Of a stretch of 64,000 bases of DNA, positions 1-11,057 are shown in pieces. This DNA is from Geosiphon pyriformis (lineage: Eukaryota > Glomeromycota > Glomeromycetes > Archaeosporales > Geosiphonaceae): assembly GCA_016748015.1 (NCBI GenBank), contig JAAOMT010000523.1, positions 942,423 to 1,006,422 of the forward strand. The letters run 5' to 3'. A model generated the notes under the pieces. The model did no database searches. It saw only the letters and a list, made by a program, of their open reading frames with translations, and was not told the origin of the DNA. A program made the position numbers and the translations under genes. Numbering within the stretch: position 1 is the first letter of the stretch; every line of letters starts with the position of its first letter.

Positions 1-437
1 GTAGATGGTTGTATTTTTTGAAGTATTACTGCTGATGTTTGTAGTTTTTCTTTGTCTTTGTTTGCATAGATAATTGGATATCTTTGTTGGGTGTAATATT
101 CAATTTTTTTATTGATTTTAGTAAGGATTGCTGTGAAATTATGATTTGCTGGTAGGCTGGTATTTTGAATTAATTCATTGTAGAAATTTTCCTTTGCAGA
201 GTCAATTTCTACTGGTACTCCTAACAAATATAAGATTCTCTTGTTGACATAAAAGTTAAAGGCTAATTCTGCTAATAGGTAATTGTTGGTTAATTCCAAG
301 TGTTAACAGTAGTGTTGAAATAAGGATTTGGTAAATTCTAAATGGTTTGTCCTTATTTTTTTTAATTCTGCCACTTTTAGATGGTTGGATATTGGTGCTG
401 GTTTTCTGTAGAATTATACCTCACAGGAAGCACCAAA
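1..437 (-). pseudogene. Gypsy Gag N-terminal region (continues off left edge)
   Basis: Read on the minus strand from the LTR end at 438, the sequence starts with TTTGGTGCTTCC (probable primer-binding site) and then encodes a Gag-like stretch including LTNNYLLAELAFNFYV and YLLGVPVEIDSAKENFYNEL. A TAA interrupts the frame just before LELTNN; the upstream codon was probably CAA. The same peptide recurs at 49472-49684 (element D), which identifies it as the 5' coding region of the same kind of element. The start codon is not clear. The element continues beyond position 1. Gag is the structural protein of the virus-like particle; this assignment rests on position next to the LTR rather than on a recognised motif. 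Confidence 0.6.
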
Positions 438-1262
438 TGTTACAGGTAATTATTTGGAGTCTCAAATCAAATAACAAACCCATAACTTGGTGCTAATAGC
501 TAATTTGATTGTTATAATCTGAAGATTTTGGTTGAGTTTTTTGTATAATAAACAGAGATTTAATGGTTGTTTTTTATAGTCTCCCAGAATCACAATTTTG
601 TCAATTTTTTTTCGGCTTGGTGGCTGACAATTCTCTAGTAAGCAATCTGTATTTCATACATGTTTTATCCACTTGCAAAAGTTTTTTACCAGGCAATTTT
701 TAACATCAATAACTCAGTGCTTTAATCTTTAATCAATTAGTTAACAACAAAAAATAACAAAAAAATAAAAGAAAAAAGAAAATAAAAGAAAAAAAAATAA
801 AGAAATAAGCCAAGGCAATAAATGTTAGTATTTTATTAATAGCCATGATCAAGAGCTATTGTTCCAGTGTGGTTTAGGTATTAGCTATTATTAACATAAA
901 GAATTAATAGTAAAGAGTAGATTAAAATAACAAATAATTATTTATTGATATTTTGTGAATTAAAAAGTTGCTTAGATAAAATCTAAACTGAGAGATCTGT
1001 TCTTTCTACTTCTAACACTACTGCTATATATACATAATTGAGATTCTTCAATTCTTCAATTCTTTTTACCAGGAATCCTGGAATTTTTAGAATCTTGCAA
1101 TTCCTTTGAGAAGAATTCTGGAATTTTGAAATCCTGTGATTCTTTGTATGAGAATTTTGAAATTTTTAAAATTCTGCAATTTCTTTAAGAGAAATTCTGG
1201 AATTCCCCATTTACTATGGCTACTTCTGATTGGCTAATTTATATGCTAATATACTTTTTATA
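438..1262 (-). repeat. Gypsy family-A LTR, truncated at its 5' (U3) end
   Basis: It begins at 438 with TGTTACAGG, the inverted terminal sequence shared by the other LTRs, and resembles the LTRs at 25074-25944 and 27084-27974. The TATA element (TATATATAC, about 1024-1034) and the GAATTCC-rich repeat array (about 1040-1205) are both present. Similarity stops near 1262 without a TAACA terminus. It would be the 5' LTR of the minus-strand element whose Gag lies at 1-437. Confidence 0.75.
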
Positions 1263-1689
1263 CTCTCTAAGTACAGTCAGGGAGATTTTAAATTTCATAG
1301 ATTAATTCTGGAATAATCCACAAAAAATTCTTGTAATCTAATTGGTGTTCAGCATTATTAGCATAGAGAATTTGATAATACTTTATTGATCAAATACTTC
1401 AAATAAAAATCAAAACTAACAATAGAAACATACTTTTATAAACACAAAGTTTCAGAATCTATAAGGATTTACACAACTTTATATAATAGTTTTTTATTAA
1501 ATTGGAGTTAAAATTACGTCTTGCTTTATAATAAATGTCAAAGACTTACCCTGTTTATTTGAATTTCTTACCAGTAAATATGACAAAAGTCAATTAGTAA
1601 AATGTGAGACCAAAAAAAGTTAAAAATGGTGACATGCATTAGTTAGTGTTGCAGCAGAAAGAATAATGGAAATAACTAAATATTTTTTT
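1263..1689. other. AT-rich stretch without recognisable gene
   Basis: No sustained reading frame, LTR terminus or RNA-like structure was recognised here. It separates a truncated LTR from the decayed ORF that follows. Confidence 0.5.
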
Positions 1690-2936
1690 AGATTAACTAT
1701 ATTACTTGACTTTCTAAACAATTACTCTTTATGTGAAAAACATTATGATTAGATTGTTGTTAAAAAGTTTTTTATTAAACAAATTACTAAATCAAATAAT
1801 TCAACTTTTTTAGATTTAGAAAAAACAGAAAAAAAAAGACCAAGACTTTCTAATGATAACAAGTTGTTAGAATTAGAAAAAACTTTTTCTAATTTTGGAG
1901 TCCAAGTATTCTTGTCAGATCCAATATATGAAGTTTATATAAAATGAATACAGGAGCTAAAAGATATCAATTAGCAATTATTATCTGAGAATATAACATT
2001 AAAAAAGCAATTAAATGAAGCATTTAATAATCAACAAGGTTATATTAAATTTATAACAGAAATTGCCAAAAGAAAATGAAGTAATTTGTATAATGATATA
2101 ATAAGTTTAAAAAAAAATTATGAATGTTTTAGTCTAGATAGTTTTTTAGAGTATTGTTCTTTAACATGGTTTGCAAAATAAAATTCAGTTATTGTAAGAT
2201 TTATTAAAACTCTTACTCATAATGAAGATAAATATCAAAATGAAAGGGAAAAACTTTTTAAGTGTGCTGTAGCAGTTAATACTATATATGGATCAAGGCA
2301 CTTAAAATATGTTTCCACTATTAATTTAGCCACTTCAGCAATCAAATATTCAGTAGCAAGATCAAAAATAATTATTGATATTAATAATTATATTATAAAT
2401 TCTGGTTGTTATAAAAATTTTACTAACTGGTTAGAAGGATTTTTATTTTTAGCCTTTAACAATAAACAAAAAAGTCAAAAAAATTACTTAGTTGGTGTGA
2501 AAACATATTTATTGGATATATATCGGAATCCTTATGCTCTGAGTTTTATTACTGGTCATATTTCTCTTTCTAAGGAAAGATAAATTTGAACTCCATTTCC
2601 AGTTGATTTACTTAAGTAATGTTCTATTAACAAATTTGTTCCTGGAGAATCCCATTGGGCCATTATTCTCACTTGTAGGTCTGTTAATTCTTTCTCTCAA
2701 TATGGAGAAAAAGTAATCTTGTTAGCCAAAGTTTAATCCAGAGTAACTTTATTGATACCTGCAGCAACAGCCTCCAAAGCACTACCAGTCTCTAAAGCAC
2801 CACTAGTCTTCAAAGCACCAAGAACAGCAGTACTGTACTATATGTTAACTATTATTAAAACTTTTATAATACCTGCAAACAACAAGCCAGATATAATAGT
2901 TCTGTTATTGTCTTCTGATGGTGATGGCAACTTATA
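1690..2936 (+). pseudogene. Decayed ORF of a multicopy protein family, function unknown
   Basis: One reading frame can be followed for about 400 codons, broken only by single stop codons (for example at 1750, 1945, 1972, 2077, 2179, 2581). Visible pieces are SLCEKHYD near the start, a basic patch KTEKKRPRLSNDNK, a Leu/Lys/Glu-rich possible coiled coil, then SRHLKYVSTINLATSAIKY, SVARSKIIIDINNYIINSG and LFLAFNNKQKSQKNYLVG. The wording reminds me of a large uncharacterised repeat-protein family in Rhizophagus; that is memory only. The frame ends at TAA 2935-2937 after a short SKAP repeat. No catalytic motif is recognised. It lies between LTR fragments and may itself be a transposon gene. Retention of one frame despite six or more stops indicates decay by substitution rather than by indels. 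Confidence 0.5.
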
Positions 2937-3079
2937 AAAAAGAAGAGTAATTGAATGTTGTAATATTTCAGAAATTTTGTTTAGTGTTCTATAATCATTT
3001 TCAAAAACTTTTCTAATTTTTTTTACTATCATAAAAAAAATGATTTCTATTGACAAATCAGGAAATCTCCTTAACTGAA

Positions 3080-3311
3080 ATAATAATAGCTATTCAACTC
3101 CATAAATCTAAAAATTATTTGATACATTTAAAGAGAAGAAATGGTTTTCTACTTTAGATCTAAACAGTAGTTATTGGCAAGTAGCCATAAATTTAGCTGA
3201 CAAAAAAAAACAGAATTTATAATCAAAAAAAAGTTATGAAGCTAATCCAAGAAAGAAATCTAAAAAGTTTAAAAAATTTTAACAAAGTTCAATATTAAAA
3301 GAAGAAAATAA
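3080..3311 (+). pseudogene. Gypsy family-A scrap: RT motif A piece plus 3' end
   Basis: Positions 3080-3240 match the reverse transcriptase of copy A3 (52285-52440), including FSTLDLNSSYWQVA, which holds the first catalytic Asp of RT motif A. The sequence then jumps to the 3' end seen in the other copies: a CAATATTAA stop context followed by a purine-rich tract (AAAAGAAGAAAATAA) just before the LTR. Everything from mid-RT to ORF3 is deleted. Confidence 0.75.
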
Positions 3312-4222
3312 TATTACTCATAGAAATTAGGAGTATTATATAGTTAAAGTAATAGCCAATTAGTAGTAAATATAGTAATAAAGAAATTCCAAAATTTTTC
3401 TAAAGAAATTGCAGAATTCCAAAATTTCAAAATTCCAGGATTCTTAGTAAAAAATTGTAAGATTCCAGAATTCCAAAATTTTAGAATTTCTTTAAAAAAA
3501 TTTCAGAATTCTAGAAATCTTATATAATACTAACTATGTATATATAACAATAGTATTAAAAGCAAAAAAAGTATTTAATTCAGTTCAGTTTTAATTTAGC
3601 ATTCCTTTTTTTATCTATTAATTAATTTTTACTTCACAGATAATTATAAATATATTTATTATCATCTAATTTATGTTATTGTTGTTTAATTAAAAATCTT
3701 TATTATTTATCTATTATTAACACTCTATATTGATAATACCTAATATTTAACTATACTGAAACAATAGTTCTTAATTATGGCTATTAACAAAATACTAATT
3801 CTTATTTTTTTTTCTTATTTTTTTTATTTTATTTTTTTTATTTTTTTTTATTTTTTGTTAATTTACTAATTGATTAAAAAAATTAAGTACTGAGTAATTG
3901 ATGTTATGAATAGTCTGGTAAAAGACTCAGAAATAAAAGTATAGAGTTTAAAAATTTAAGAATAGCTTACCAAAAGAACATAACTGCTAGAATAAACTGG
4001 CCATTATGTTGAAGAAAGAAATTTGACAGAATAACCATTTTGGAAGACTACTAAAACAATTATTGAATCTTTGTCTATTATACAAAAAACTCAACCAAAA
4101 CTTTCAGAAACCAAAACCTTCAAATACCAAAATCTTTAAATATTACCAACACTATTTAGCTATTAAGCACCAAGTTACAAGTTTGTTATTTGTATTAATA
4201 TTCTAAATAATTATTTATAACA
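3312..4222 (+). repeat. Gypsy family-A LTR, full length (911 bp)
   Basis: It follows the polypurine tract and starts TATTACTCA (degenerate TGTTAC). It carries the GAATTCC-rich array at about 3383-3520, a TATA element (TATGTATATATAAC, 3536-3549) and ends with TAACA at 4218-4222. Compare the LTR at 55450-56304. Confidence 0.8.
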
Positions 4223-4433
4223 TTAGCCACTATACCAAAGAAAAAAATTTGATAAAATACATATTTTAGAAGGCTACTAAAATAATTATTGAATCTCTGT
4301 TTATTATACAAAAAACTCAATCAAAATCATTAAATCATAAAAACCTTTAGATATTACCAACACTATCCAGCTATTAAGCACTAAGTTATGGATTTGATAT
4401 TTGTTTCCATATCTTAAATAATTATCTGTAACA
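4223..4433 (+). repeat. Partial tandem copy of the LTR 3' end (211 bp)
   Basis: It begins exactly after the TAACA of the preceding LTR and repeats that LTR's last ~210-230 bp (compare 3990-4222), including GAATCTCTGTTTATTATAC, and ends in its own TAACA at 4429-4433. The same arrangement occurs at 24867-25073 and 62173-62444. Confidence 0.75.
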
Positions 4434-4551
4434 ACATATAGTAAGAACATAAATTATATTTAATTATAAATTTTAATTTATTTATATATATTAGATAGTA
4501 ATTAAATCATACTTAAAAAATATTTAATAAAAAAAAACCAATATAAATACT

Positions 4552-6845
4552 TTTTTTTTTTTTTTTATTATCATTTAACGAGTGAAACCCAAATACTACC
4601 TAAACTATGATATCACAGAAGGGATTACATTATAGGCATACATCATGCGTTTTCTACACGTGATCAGACACTCAGCCCAATCAAGGACTCACTACACTGA
4701 ATCAAAAGTAGATGGGAACAATCCCAACCCATGAATTTTCTCAATGATACCATTCAGATTTCTAGAGTCAAAAATAAACTCACTAAGAAACATTTTAGTA
4801 GACTCAATATTGCCTCTGGTTTCAGCACCAGACATACGCCACAAAGCAATAATATGCTCAATAGTGTCCTCACTTAAAAAGGAAGGCTTAGCAGCCAAAA
4901 CACTATCATAATCCATACCACCAAAGTCAACCTCAGATCTAAGACAAGCAATGTCTTTAGAAACTCTAACCATAAGGTTAGCAAAATTGTTAGCAGCACT
5001 TTTTATGGAAACAATATCTTTCTCGACCTGAACAGTCTTAATGGCATTATTATCAAAAAGACGAGACACCAAAGCAACCAAAGAACCAACAGACTCAACA
5101 ATAGACTTAACCAGAGCAGCCAAATCCGAAATTTGTTTTTCCAAAGAGTCCAATCTAGAACCAACAGCAGAATCAGCAACAGAAACAGCCAAAAGAGCCA
5201 CCAAAGGAGGAAACTCAGAAAGACCAGAAGGAGCAGCAGTCTTGGCATATGAAGCAGAACCCACAAAACAAGACTTGAAAACCTTGGGAACCTTGGGAGT
5301 GGAAGGTAGAGAAATCTTGCAATCCACGGCCAGATGGCCCATTTCTTGACACCTAAAGCAGTGCCGGCAGCCAGGAGTTTCCCACCAGATATGGCATTTC
5401 CTTAGAGTACCAGTCTTGACTACAGCAGAATCCAAATCATCTTGAGAGTCAAACATAACCAAAGCAAACCAGGAACAACGACCAGAATCAGGAGAACGAG
5501 GAATGAAACATGTCCAACTACCAATCTGAGAAATCATATCACTGATTTCAAAGGCAGTACAGCCAAGGGGAAGGTTAACCAATTTGGCCTTAAACTTATT
5601 ACGAGACAAAATAGTCTTATTTTGATTCACCAGAGGGAAGATTCTAACACTATCCTTGCCTATTAAGACTGATCAATGCTTCAAGGCAGATACAGCAGAG
5701 TCCAACTTTTCAAAATAAACCACCATGTACTGCCAAATGCCAGCAGGCTTCAGCACAACACAAGTGACACCACCAAACACACTGAGAGCCAACTTAACGT
5801 CAGCAGCAAACATACCCAAAGGCACATTACGCAGCGCAACAGCAGCAGAAGAGGAACCAAATTCAGAAACTACCAAAGACTTGGCAATTTTGAGAGTGGC
5901 CAAATGAACAAAGCTTGTAAGCTCAACCAGAAATACAGCTTCCAAAGATTGTTGAGAAGCAAACTCCACACAGAAAAGCTTCACATTGTCTTTTGAAACA
6001 GACTTAGCACCCAAAAAACCATGCACAGACTGAAAAACAGCCTTAACATGAGCCAATTTGATCTTAAAAGTAGCACTAGGCACTAGAGTGGAGGCCACTT
6101 ACCCAGCAAACCTTTAATGACTAGGAATAGTTTCCCAAGCACCACCAGAAGTAGCACCAGAAACTAGAGGAGGAAATGAATCAGTTTCCATTTGATCAGC
6201 CCAGTTTCCAAGAACAGATGACCCAACAGAAGAAGATTGTTTTGCTTCTAAAACTGGCGATGATCTGCCGAAAGACACCACATTTGGCAACACAGCCAGT
6301 GGTTGATCTTGGCCCATCTTGGATGATATGCCAGATGATGCTACAGAGATCTCATCTAAGATCTTATTAGGAACCACAAAGGAGTTCGGTGTAACAATAG
6401 TAGAGGCAAGCAACTGCCCCTACTTTTCTGAACTTTTGGTCTTTTTGACCATTTTTTTTGAAGAGGTGGTACTAGAAACACCAGGTGTTGAATCTATAGA
6501 GGAAAAGACCAGCTTATTCACTGGTCTATTATTAAAAACTTTTGGGCTCTTGGTTGGGGTGAAGGCAATACTGGGACTAATCCAGGTGTGTCTCTTTGAT
6601 GGGATTTTAACTGGTGAGAAACCAGCCAAAGATGAAGAAGTTGCTTCAGTGGCTACCAAAGGCAGCTTATTACAATTACTGAGTAAGGAAAAGGCTTCTA
6701 AAACATTTTGCCTAATTGCTTTTACAACAGAGAGAGCTCTTCTAATTGAAATTTTATTAGATATCTCAGGACAGATATTAGGTGCAGCTTTTTTACTCTT
6801 TGCTCTGGTCATGGTCATAAAATTAAGGAGACAAAGAGTATATTT
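4552..6845 (-). mobile_element. ORF1-only (half-LINE) non-LTR retrotransposon
   Basis: On the minus strand a single ORF1 frame (6818 to 4692) is followed directly by a ~115 bp 3' UTR and a poly(A) tail (poly-T 4552-4566 on the plus strand). The 3' UTR matches that of the full-length LINE at 9069-15873: CACGTGTAGA, GCATGAT and a final CTCGTTAAATG before the A-run. There is no endonuclease/RT ORF2. The 5' end is placed near 6845 by loss of similarity; no target-site duplication was found. Confidence 0.8.
4692..6818 (-). pseudogene. LINE ORF1 (Gag-like, CCHC zinc knuckle), three internal stops
   Basis: The frame runs about 709 codons from ATG 6816-6818 to TAG 4692-4694. It is interrupted at about 6420, 6114, 6102 and 5673, yet all pieces stay in one frame. 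Order: Lys/Ser/Thr-rich N-terminus; an RNA-binding-like region; a block with LIGKDSVRI, also seen in the full-length LINE ORF1; CFRCQEMGHLAVDC, a classic CX2CX4HX4C zinc knuckle; a predicted coiled-coil stretch (LDSLEKQISDLAALVKSI); and a ~70-residue tail. The stop before SVLIGKDSVRI is TGA where the full-length copy has TAG, so both probably descend from a Trp codon. ORF1 proteins bind the element RNA. Here ORF1 alone is kept with the LINE 3' UTR, as in mammalian half-LINEs. Confidence 0.8.
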
Positions 6846-7242
6846 TAAAATTTTATTATAATTATTTTTTAATAAAAATTAAATCTTTTATAAACATTTT
6901 TAATTACAAATTTTTAAAAAAAAATAAAAAAATAAAAAATAAAAAATAAAAATAAAAACAAAAATATTTTATTTATTAACATAAAAAACAATGTTTTTTT
7001 TTAAATTTAAAATTATTAATTCAGATTATTAAAATTATTAATTAAAATATAGATATTTCTATAAATAATTATAAAAAAATTAGATTTTAAAGTAAAAATT
7101 TATTTTATTAATTTTTAAATAAATTAAAATAAAATATTATATAATTTTAAATATTGTATTTTAATTATATTTATATATTATTTACATTAAATTATTTTTT
7201 AAATAATAATAATTAATAATTTTTAATTAAATAATAAATACT
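6846..7242. other. AT-rich intergenic spacer
   Basis: Almost pure A/T low-complexity sequence. No gene is visible. It lies between two LINE insertions. Confidence 0.6.
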
Positions 7243-7253
7243 ATTATATTTTA
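7243..7253 (+). repeat. Candidate target-site duplication, left copy
   Basis: ATTATATTTTA (11 bp) occurs here and again at 8344-8354, flanking the truncated LINE. In such AT-rich DNA a chance match is possible, but its placement at the 5' junction and after the A-rich tail is as expected for target-primed insertion. Confidence 0.55.
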
Positions 7254-8343
7254 TAGTGTGAGTTGGGTTAAGGTGAAAGGACACTCTGGGATTCCTGATA
7301 ATGTGAGAGCTGACTTGGCTGCTGGAGCTGCCTCTGGGTCTCTCTTTTCCTTTTGTGCCGATGTGCGTGAACATTTTTTGGTTGCTGAGAATGTCGCTGT
7401 TTCTGGTAATGCTCGTCATTTTGTCAGAAATATTTTTCGATCAATTTGTTGTGCTCGTTGGGAAGCTGGGTCTGGTTGTGATGTAGTTCTGGATGCGATG
7501 ATTGGTTGCATAGACTGGGTTGTCACAGCAAAGGTGTGGCATCCTGATTTTCATATGCTTGCTGGGTTCACTAGCCACGCATCCTCATCACTTTGCACTT
7601 ATGTTATGAAGGCTGTGCACAGGAGGTTGCCGGTGGCCATTAGAAATGCTACCCTAGTGTGTTGTGTTTGTTTTGTGGTGAGGTGGAGTTCTCTGACCAC
7701 GTTTTTACTTGTGTTCATGAGTCTGGCATTCGTGGTGAGATTTTGGCAGAGGCTTCTGCTCGTTGGTCAGCTTTGGCTGGTGGTTCCTCTGCTTCTGCTG
7801 TGTTGTGGGTTTTGTTTCAATGTTCCATTGATGTTGGGCTGTACACTTTGGTGTGCAAAGAGTTTGTACTGGAGGAGTGGTATGAGGAGGCTTGTGATGT
7901 TTTTGAGGATAGAAAGGTGGCCACTGCTAGGATTGTTGACTATGTCAGGTTCGTTGTTAGTTTACATCATGCTAAGGTATGGTTGGCTAGAGCCAGCCAC
8001 TGGGTGGTGATGGAGAAGGCTGGTCTGGTCTGTAATGTTGGTGTTGTTTCTGGGCTCCCTTGTGGTGTGTCTTCGGTTTTGTCTGACGGTGTTGTGAGAT
8101 TGCTTGGTTTGGCCAATTCCTTTGCTGTTAGCTTTGGTCGTCAGAAGTCTTTTTGTTTTTTTTCTGGTCTGGATGGCAGTGTGCGGGTAGTTATAGATGT
8201 GTAGTGTTGCCTTGTCTGGCCTGAGTGGCTAGCCACATGTAGAAAGTGCATGAGTCGTGTTTAGTTTGAGCCTCTTAGTTTGGTTCTATATACTAGATAG
8301 CGATTGGACTACACTCATTAAATGTGTTAAATAAAAAATAAAA
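7254..8343 (+). mobile_element. 5'-truncated LINE copy
   Basis: Only the 3' end of a LINE of the same type as 9069-15873 is present: the end of the RNase H domain, the zinc-binding C-terminal domain, the 3' UTR (ACATGTAGAAA, CTCATTAAATG) and an A-rich tail. 5' truncation is the usual product of target-primed reverse transcription. Flanked by 11-bp direct repeats (7243-7253, 8344-8354). Confidence 0.85.
7258..8204 (+). pseudogene. LINE ORF2 C-terminal fragment (RNase H end and zinc-binding domain)
   Basis: The first part (frame of 7258) reads WVKVKGHSGIPDNVRADLA, the C-terminal RNase H motif, followed by a region like that at 14800-15110 of the full-length copy. One frameshift near 7650 moves into the frame of 7659, which encodes LCLFCGEVEFSDHVFTC, a Cys/His motif typical of the zinc-binding domain after LINE reverse transcriptases, and continues to TAG at 8202-8204. 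No premature stop lies in the second part, which suggests a younger insertion than its neighbours. No endonuclease or polymerase remains, so it cannot move by itself. Confidence 0.85.
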
Positions 8344-8354
8344 ATTATATTTTA
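8344..8354 (+). repeat. Candidate target-site duplication, right copy
   Basis: Second copy of ATTATATTTTA, just after the A-rich tail of the truncated LINE; see 7243-7253. Confidence 0.55.
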
Positions 8355-9055
8355 ATTAATAATAAAAATTATAAAAGTAATTTTTATGTTAATTATTAAT
8401 ATAAATTTTATTTAATAATAATAATATTATTAACAATAATAATAATAAAATTTACAATAAATATTATTTTAATATAAGTTGTCTTAAATATAATAATATT
8501 AAAAACTTTAATTATATTTTTAAATATGATAATAATATTAAATAAAAGTTAAAAATAATTAAATATTATTTAAATTTGTAGATATTTTGAATTAAACATA
8601 AAACAACTAAGATTAAAATAAATTTAAATTTAATAAATATTAAAGAAAAACAACAATAAAAAAAGATATAAATATTTATATAATAATAATAATAATAAAT
8701 TTTATGTACAAAAATTAATATGTAAATATAGTTAAAAAGTTTAATAATAATCAATTAGTAAAATTAAAAATCATAAAAAATTTGTGTATATATATTATAA
8801 AAAAATTTGAATGTTTAAAAACAGCTTTAAAAACAAAAATTAAAAAATTAAACATAATATTTAAAAATAATACAAACAATATAAAATAGTTTTAATTAGT
8901 TCAAATAACTAGTCATATATAATTTATTCATAATTTAAGTTTAATATATAATAATAGTATAAAATTATATTATATTATTAACAAAAAAATAATTTTAACA
9001 TAGCTATAATATATTATAATCTGTTAGACCATAATAAATAATACATTAAATGTTC
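8355..9055. other. AT-rich spacer
   Basis: About 700 bp of low-complexity A/T sequence with short AAT/TAA runs. Short open frames exist but show no codon structure or motif. Confidence 0.6.
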
Positions 9056-9068
9056 AAGATAAATTTAT
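9056..9068 (+). repeat. Target-site duplication of the full-length LINE, left copy
   Basis: AAGATAAATTTAT here is repeated at 15874-15886 immediately after the poly(A). Eleven bases (GATAAATTTAT) are unambiguous; the leading AA at the right side could belong to the tail. Confidence 0.8.
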
Positions 9069-9215
9069 AAATTAAATAAAAAACTTCTTTTTCTCCTTCA
9101 TCCCAAATTCCTGAAAAAGAGTCAAATTTTGAAAGTAGGTTTTTTCTGTTTTTGCATACTGTTTTCCAATATTTCACAAGAATCAAACCCTTTTGTTGTT
9201 GGCCCAACTGCCACT

Positions 9216-11057
9216 ATGAATAGTCCTAGTGCTAAGAGAAGGTTTGCCAGAGTCTCGACCGCTAGTTCAGTTGATGGTGGTTCAACTCAAAAAGTCAAAA
9301 AGTCTCTCAGTGGTGTTAAACTTTCAAGTACGGATAAGAATCTCAAAGATGGTGGACCTGTTAGTGTGGATGGGCAACTTACTAGCATGGATACAGATAG
9401 AAAAGCCTTTGATAGTAAAGTCATCTCTGACTCCCAAATGAATACACCCAATATAAAGCATTTCAATACTGATGCGGCTATTGGTTCCCCTTTGGACTCT
9501 ATTAATTATGACATAGATGATAAAAAGGAAGTTTTTCTTCCTCCCTGTTTGTCTTTCTCTTTGGAAAAGGTGTGGGTGGACCCCAAAATTGTTAAAACTC
9601 AAGTGAAAGTAGCTGTGAAGAAATCTTTTGCTTTGGACATCAATCTTTCAGCTGTAGAAGGGAAATCGGCAACAGCTAAAACTCAAGTTATAAGAAAATT
9701 ATTTTCAAGAATCAATGGTTTTGGGGGGGCCACTACTCTCTCAAAATTTGAAGGGATCATCAGATCGACATTCACTTCATCAGAAAGCATGGAAAAGGCC
9801 GCCTCATTGGCCAGGAAAAATAACATCATGGTAAACAGCGATCTTAAGAGACAAGGAGTTCGTTCAAATCAGGCTGTAGTCATCAAGGAAATTCTTATGG
9901 ATACGCCAAAAGAAATAATCATTGCCGCAGTGTCTGAATTTGGTCAAGTGATGTCAATCTGATTGCAACTCGTTGGGCTGTGGCAGAAGGCTGTGGTGGA
10001 GTTTGCTGAATCAAGTCAGGCAGATCAGTTGGCAGCTAAGTAGTTATTCTTAATTGGGAAAGATTCAGTGCGTGTGGCCAAGGCTGTGCAGGATCGTGAG
10101 ACATGGGCATCTAGAGATCAGTATAGGGTGCTTTTGTTTACTTTGCTAGTGAGAACAATGGTTCATGATCTTGGCAATCTTTTGGCAGGAGCTGGTGGGA
10201 AAACTTGTGTCATAAATCATTCTTTAAACACTGGCAATAAGATTTGTTGTGCTGTGGTTTGTTTTGAGAATGACAAGGATTTGGAGTCTGCATTTCGTAC
10301 AGAGCCTGTTTTTGGTAGAGTGAAACTTTCTTGGACTAGATTGGACCTGGTCCGGTGTGAACAGTGTGGGAAACTTGGCCATTCAGTTCTGGAGTGTGAT
10401 GCTGAGGTCTCACATTCTTCTAAACTTTCCAAGTCATTTAAAAAGGTCATCTCTGATGAGAACCGCCTCCAGTTGGCCAAGTTATATGCAAAAAAGAGTG
10501 TGCTTATTTCCAGACTGGCTGCGTTCAGTGGCAAATCATGGGCCCAGGTTGTCTCTCTAGTATCTTTATCTAATGGTCCTCACTTTGGTTCTGGTCCTGG
10601 TTTTGGCTCTTCTCCTGGCACCTCAGGTTTGGTTGGTAACTCGTCTCTTGCAAGTTCTGTTAGTTCGATTTTGGAAACTCGTCTCACTTCTCTGGAGCAC
10701 TCTTTGGAACTTCTTACGAATAAGATGTCCGGTATTGTTGACAAACTTAACAGTTTAAGCCTGGTGCCCTTGGCTCTCACCTCCTCTTCTCAGCCCTTGG
10801 TTGCCCCTGGTTCGGTTGATATGAAATTTGGTTCGGATATGGTTTTGGATGAACCTGATTCTGTGGTTAATTCTCCCTCTTCGATTTCCTCTAGTGCCTC
10901 AAGGTTGGGTTCGAGTAGTTCAAAAATTTTGACTTTGAAAGTGGGCTGCTTGGAGTCAAAGATGGTGGCTCTCGAAGCATCGGTTAGTTCAGTATTGAAG
11001 AAGTTAGATCAGATGTGTGCTGGCTCGGGTTCTGCGGTCTCTTTTGTACTTCAATGA
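9216..11057 (+). pseudogene. LINE ORF1 (Gag-like RNA-binding protein), two internal stops
   Basis: The start is ATG 9216 (MNSPSAKRRF); the open frame extends upstream but without another ATG. About 613 codons with stops at 9960 (TGA) and 10044 (TAG), all in one frame. Features: basic N-terminus; an RNA-binding-like block ending AVVEFAES; LIGKDSVRV; the zinc knuckle CEQCGKLGHSVLEC (codons near 10357-10400); a Gly/Ser-rich linker; and two heptad-like stretches (LTSLEHSLELLTNKMSG and LESKMVALEASVSSVLKKL) that may trimerise the protein. Both stops fit single transitions of Arg CGA and Trp TGG. Its TGA overlaps the ATG of ORF2 as ATGA. Confidence 0.85.

Noticed and set aside
2752-2937. Separate small gene starting at TTG 2752
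   Set aside because: It is the last open segment of the longer decayed frame beginning near 1690.
5003-5349. Leu-rich open frame on the minus strand and an overlapping plus-strand frame, resembling a membrane protein
   Set aside because: They are shadows of the half-LINE ORF1, which has the zinc knuckle and the coiled coil in the other frame.
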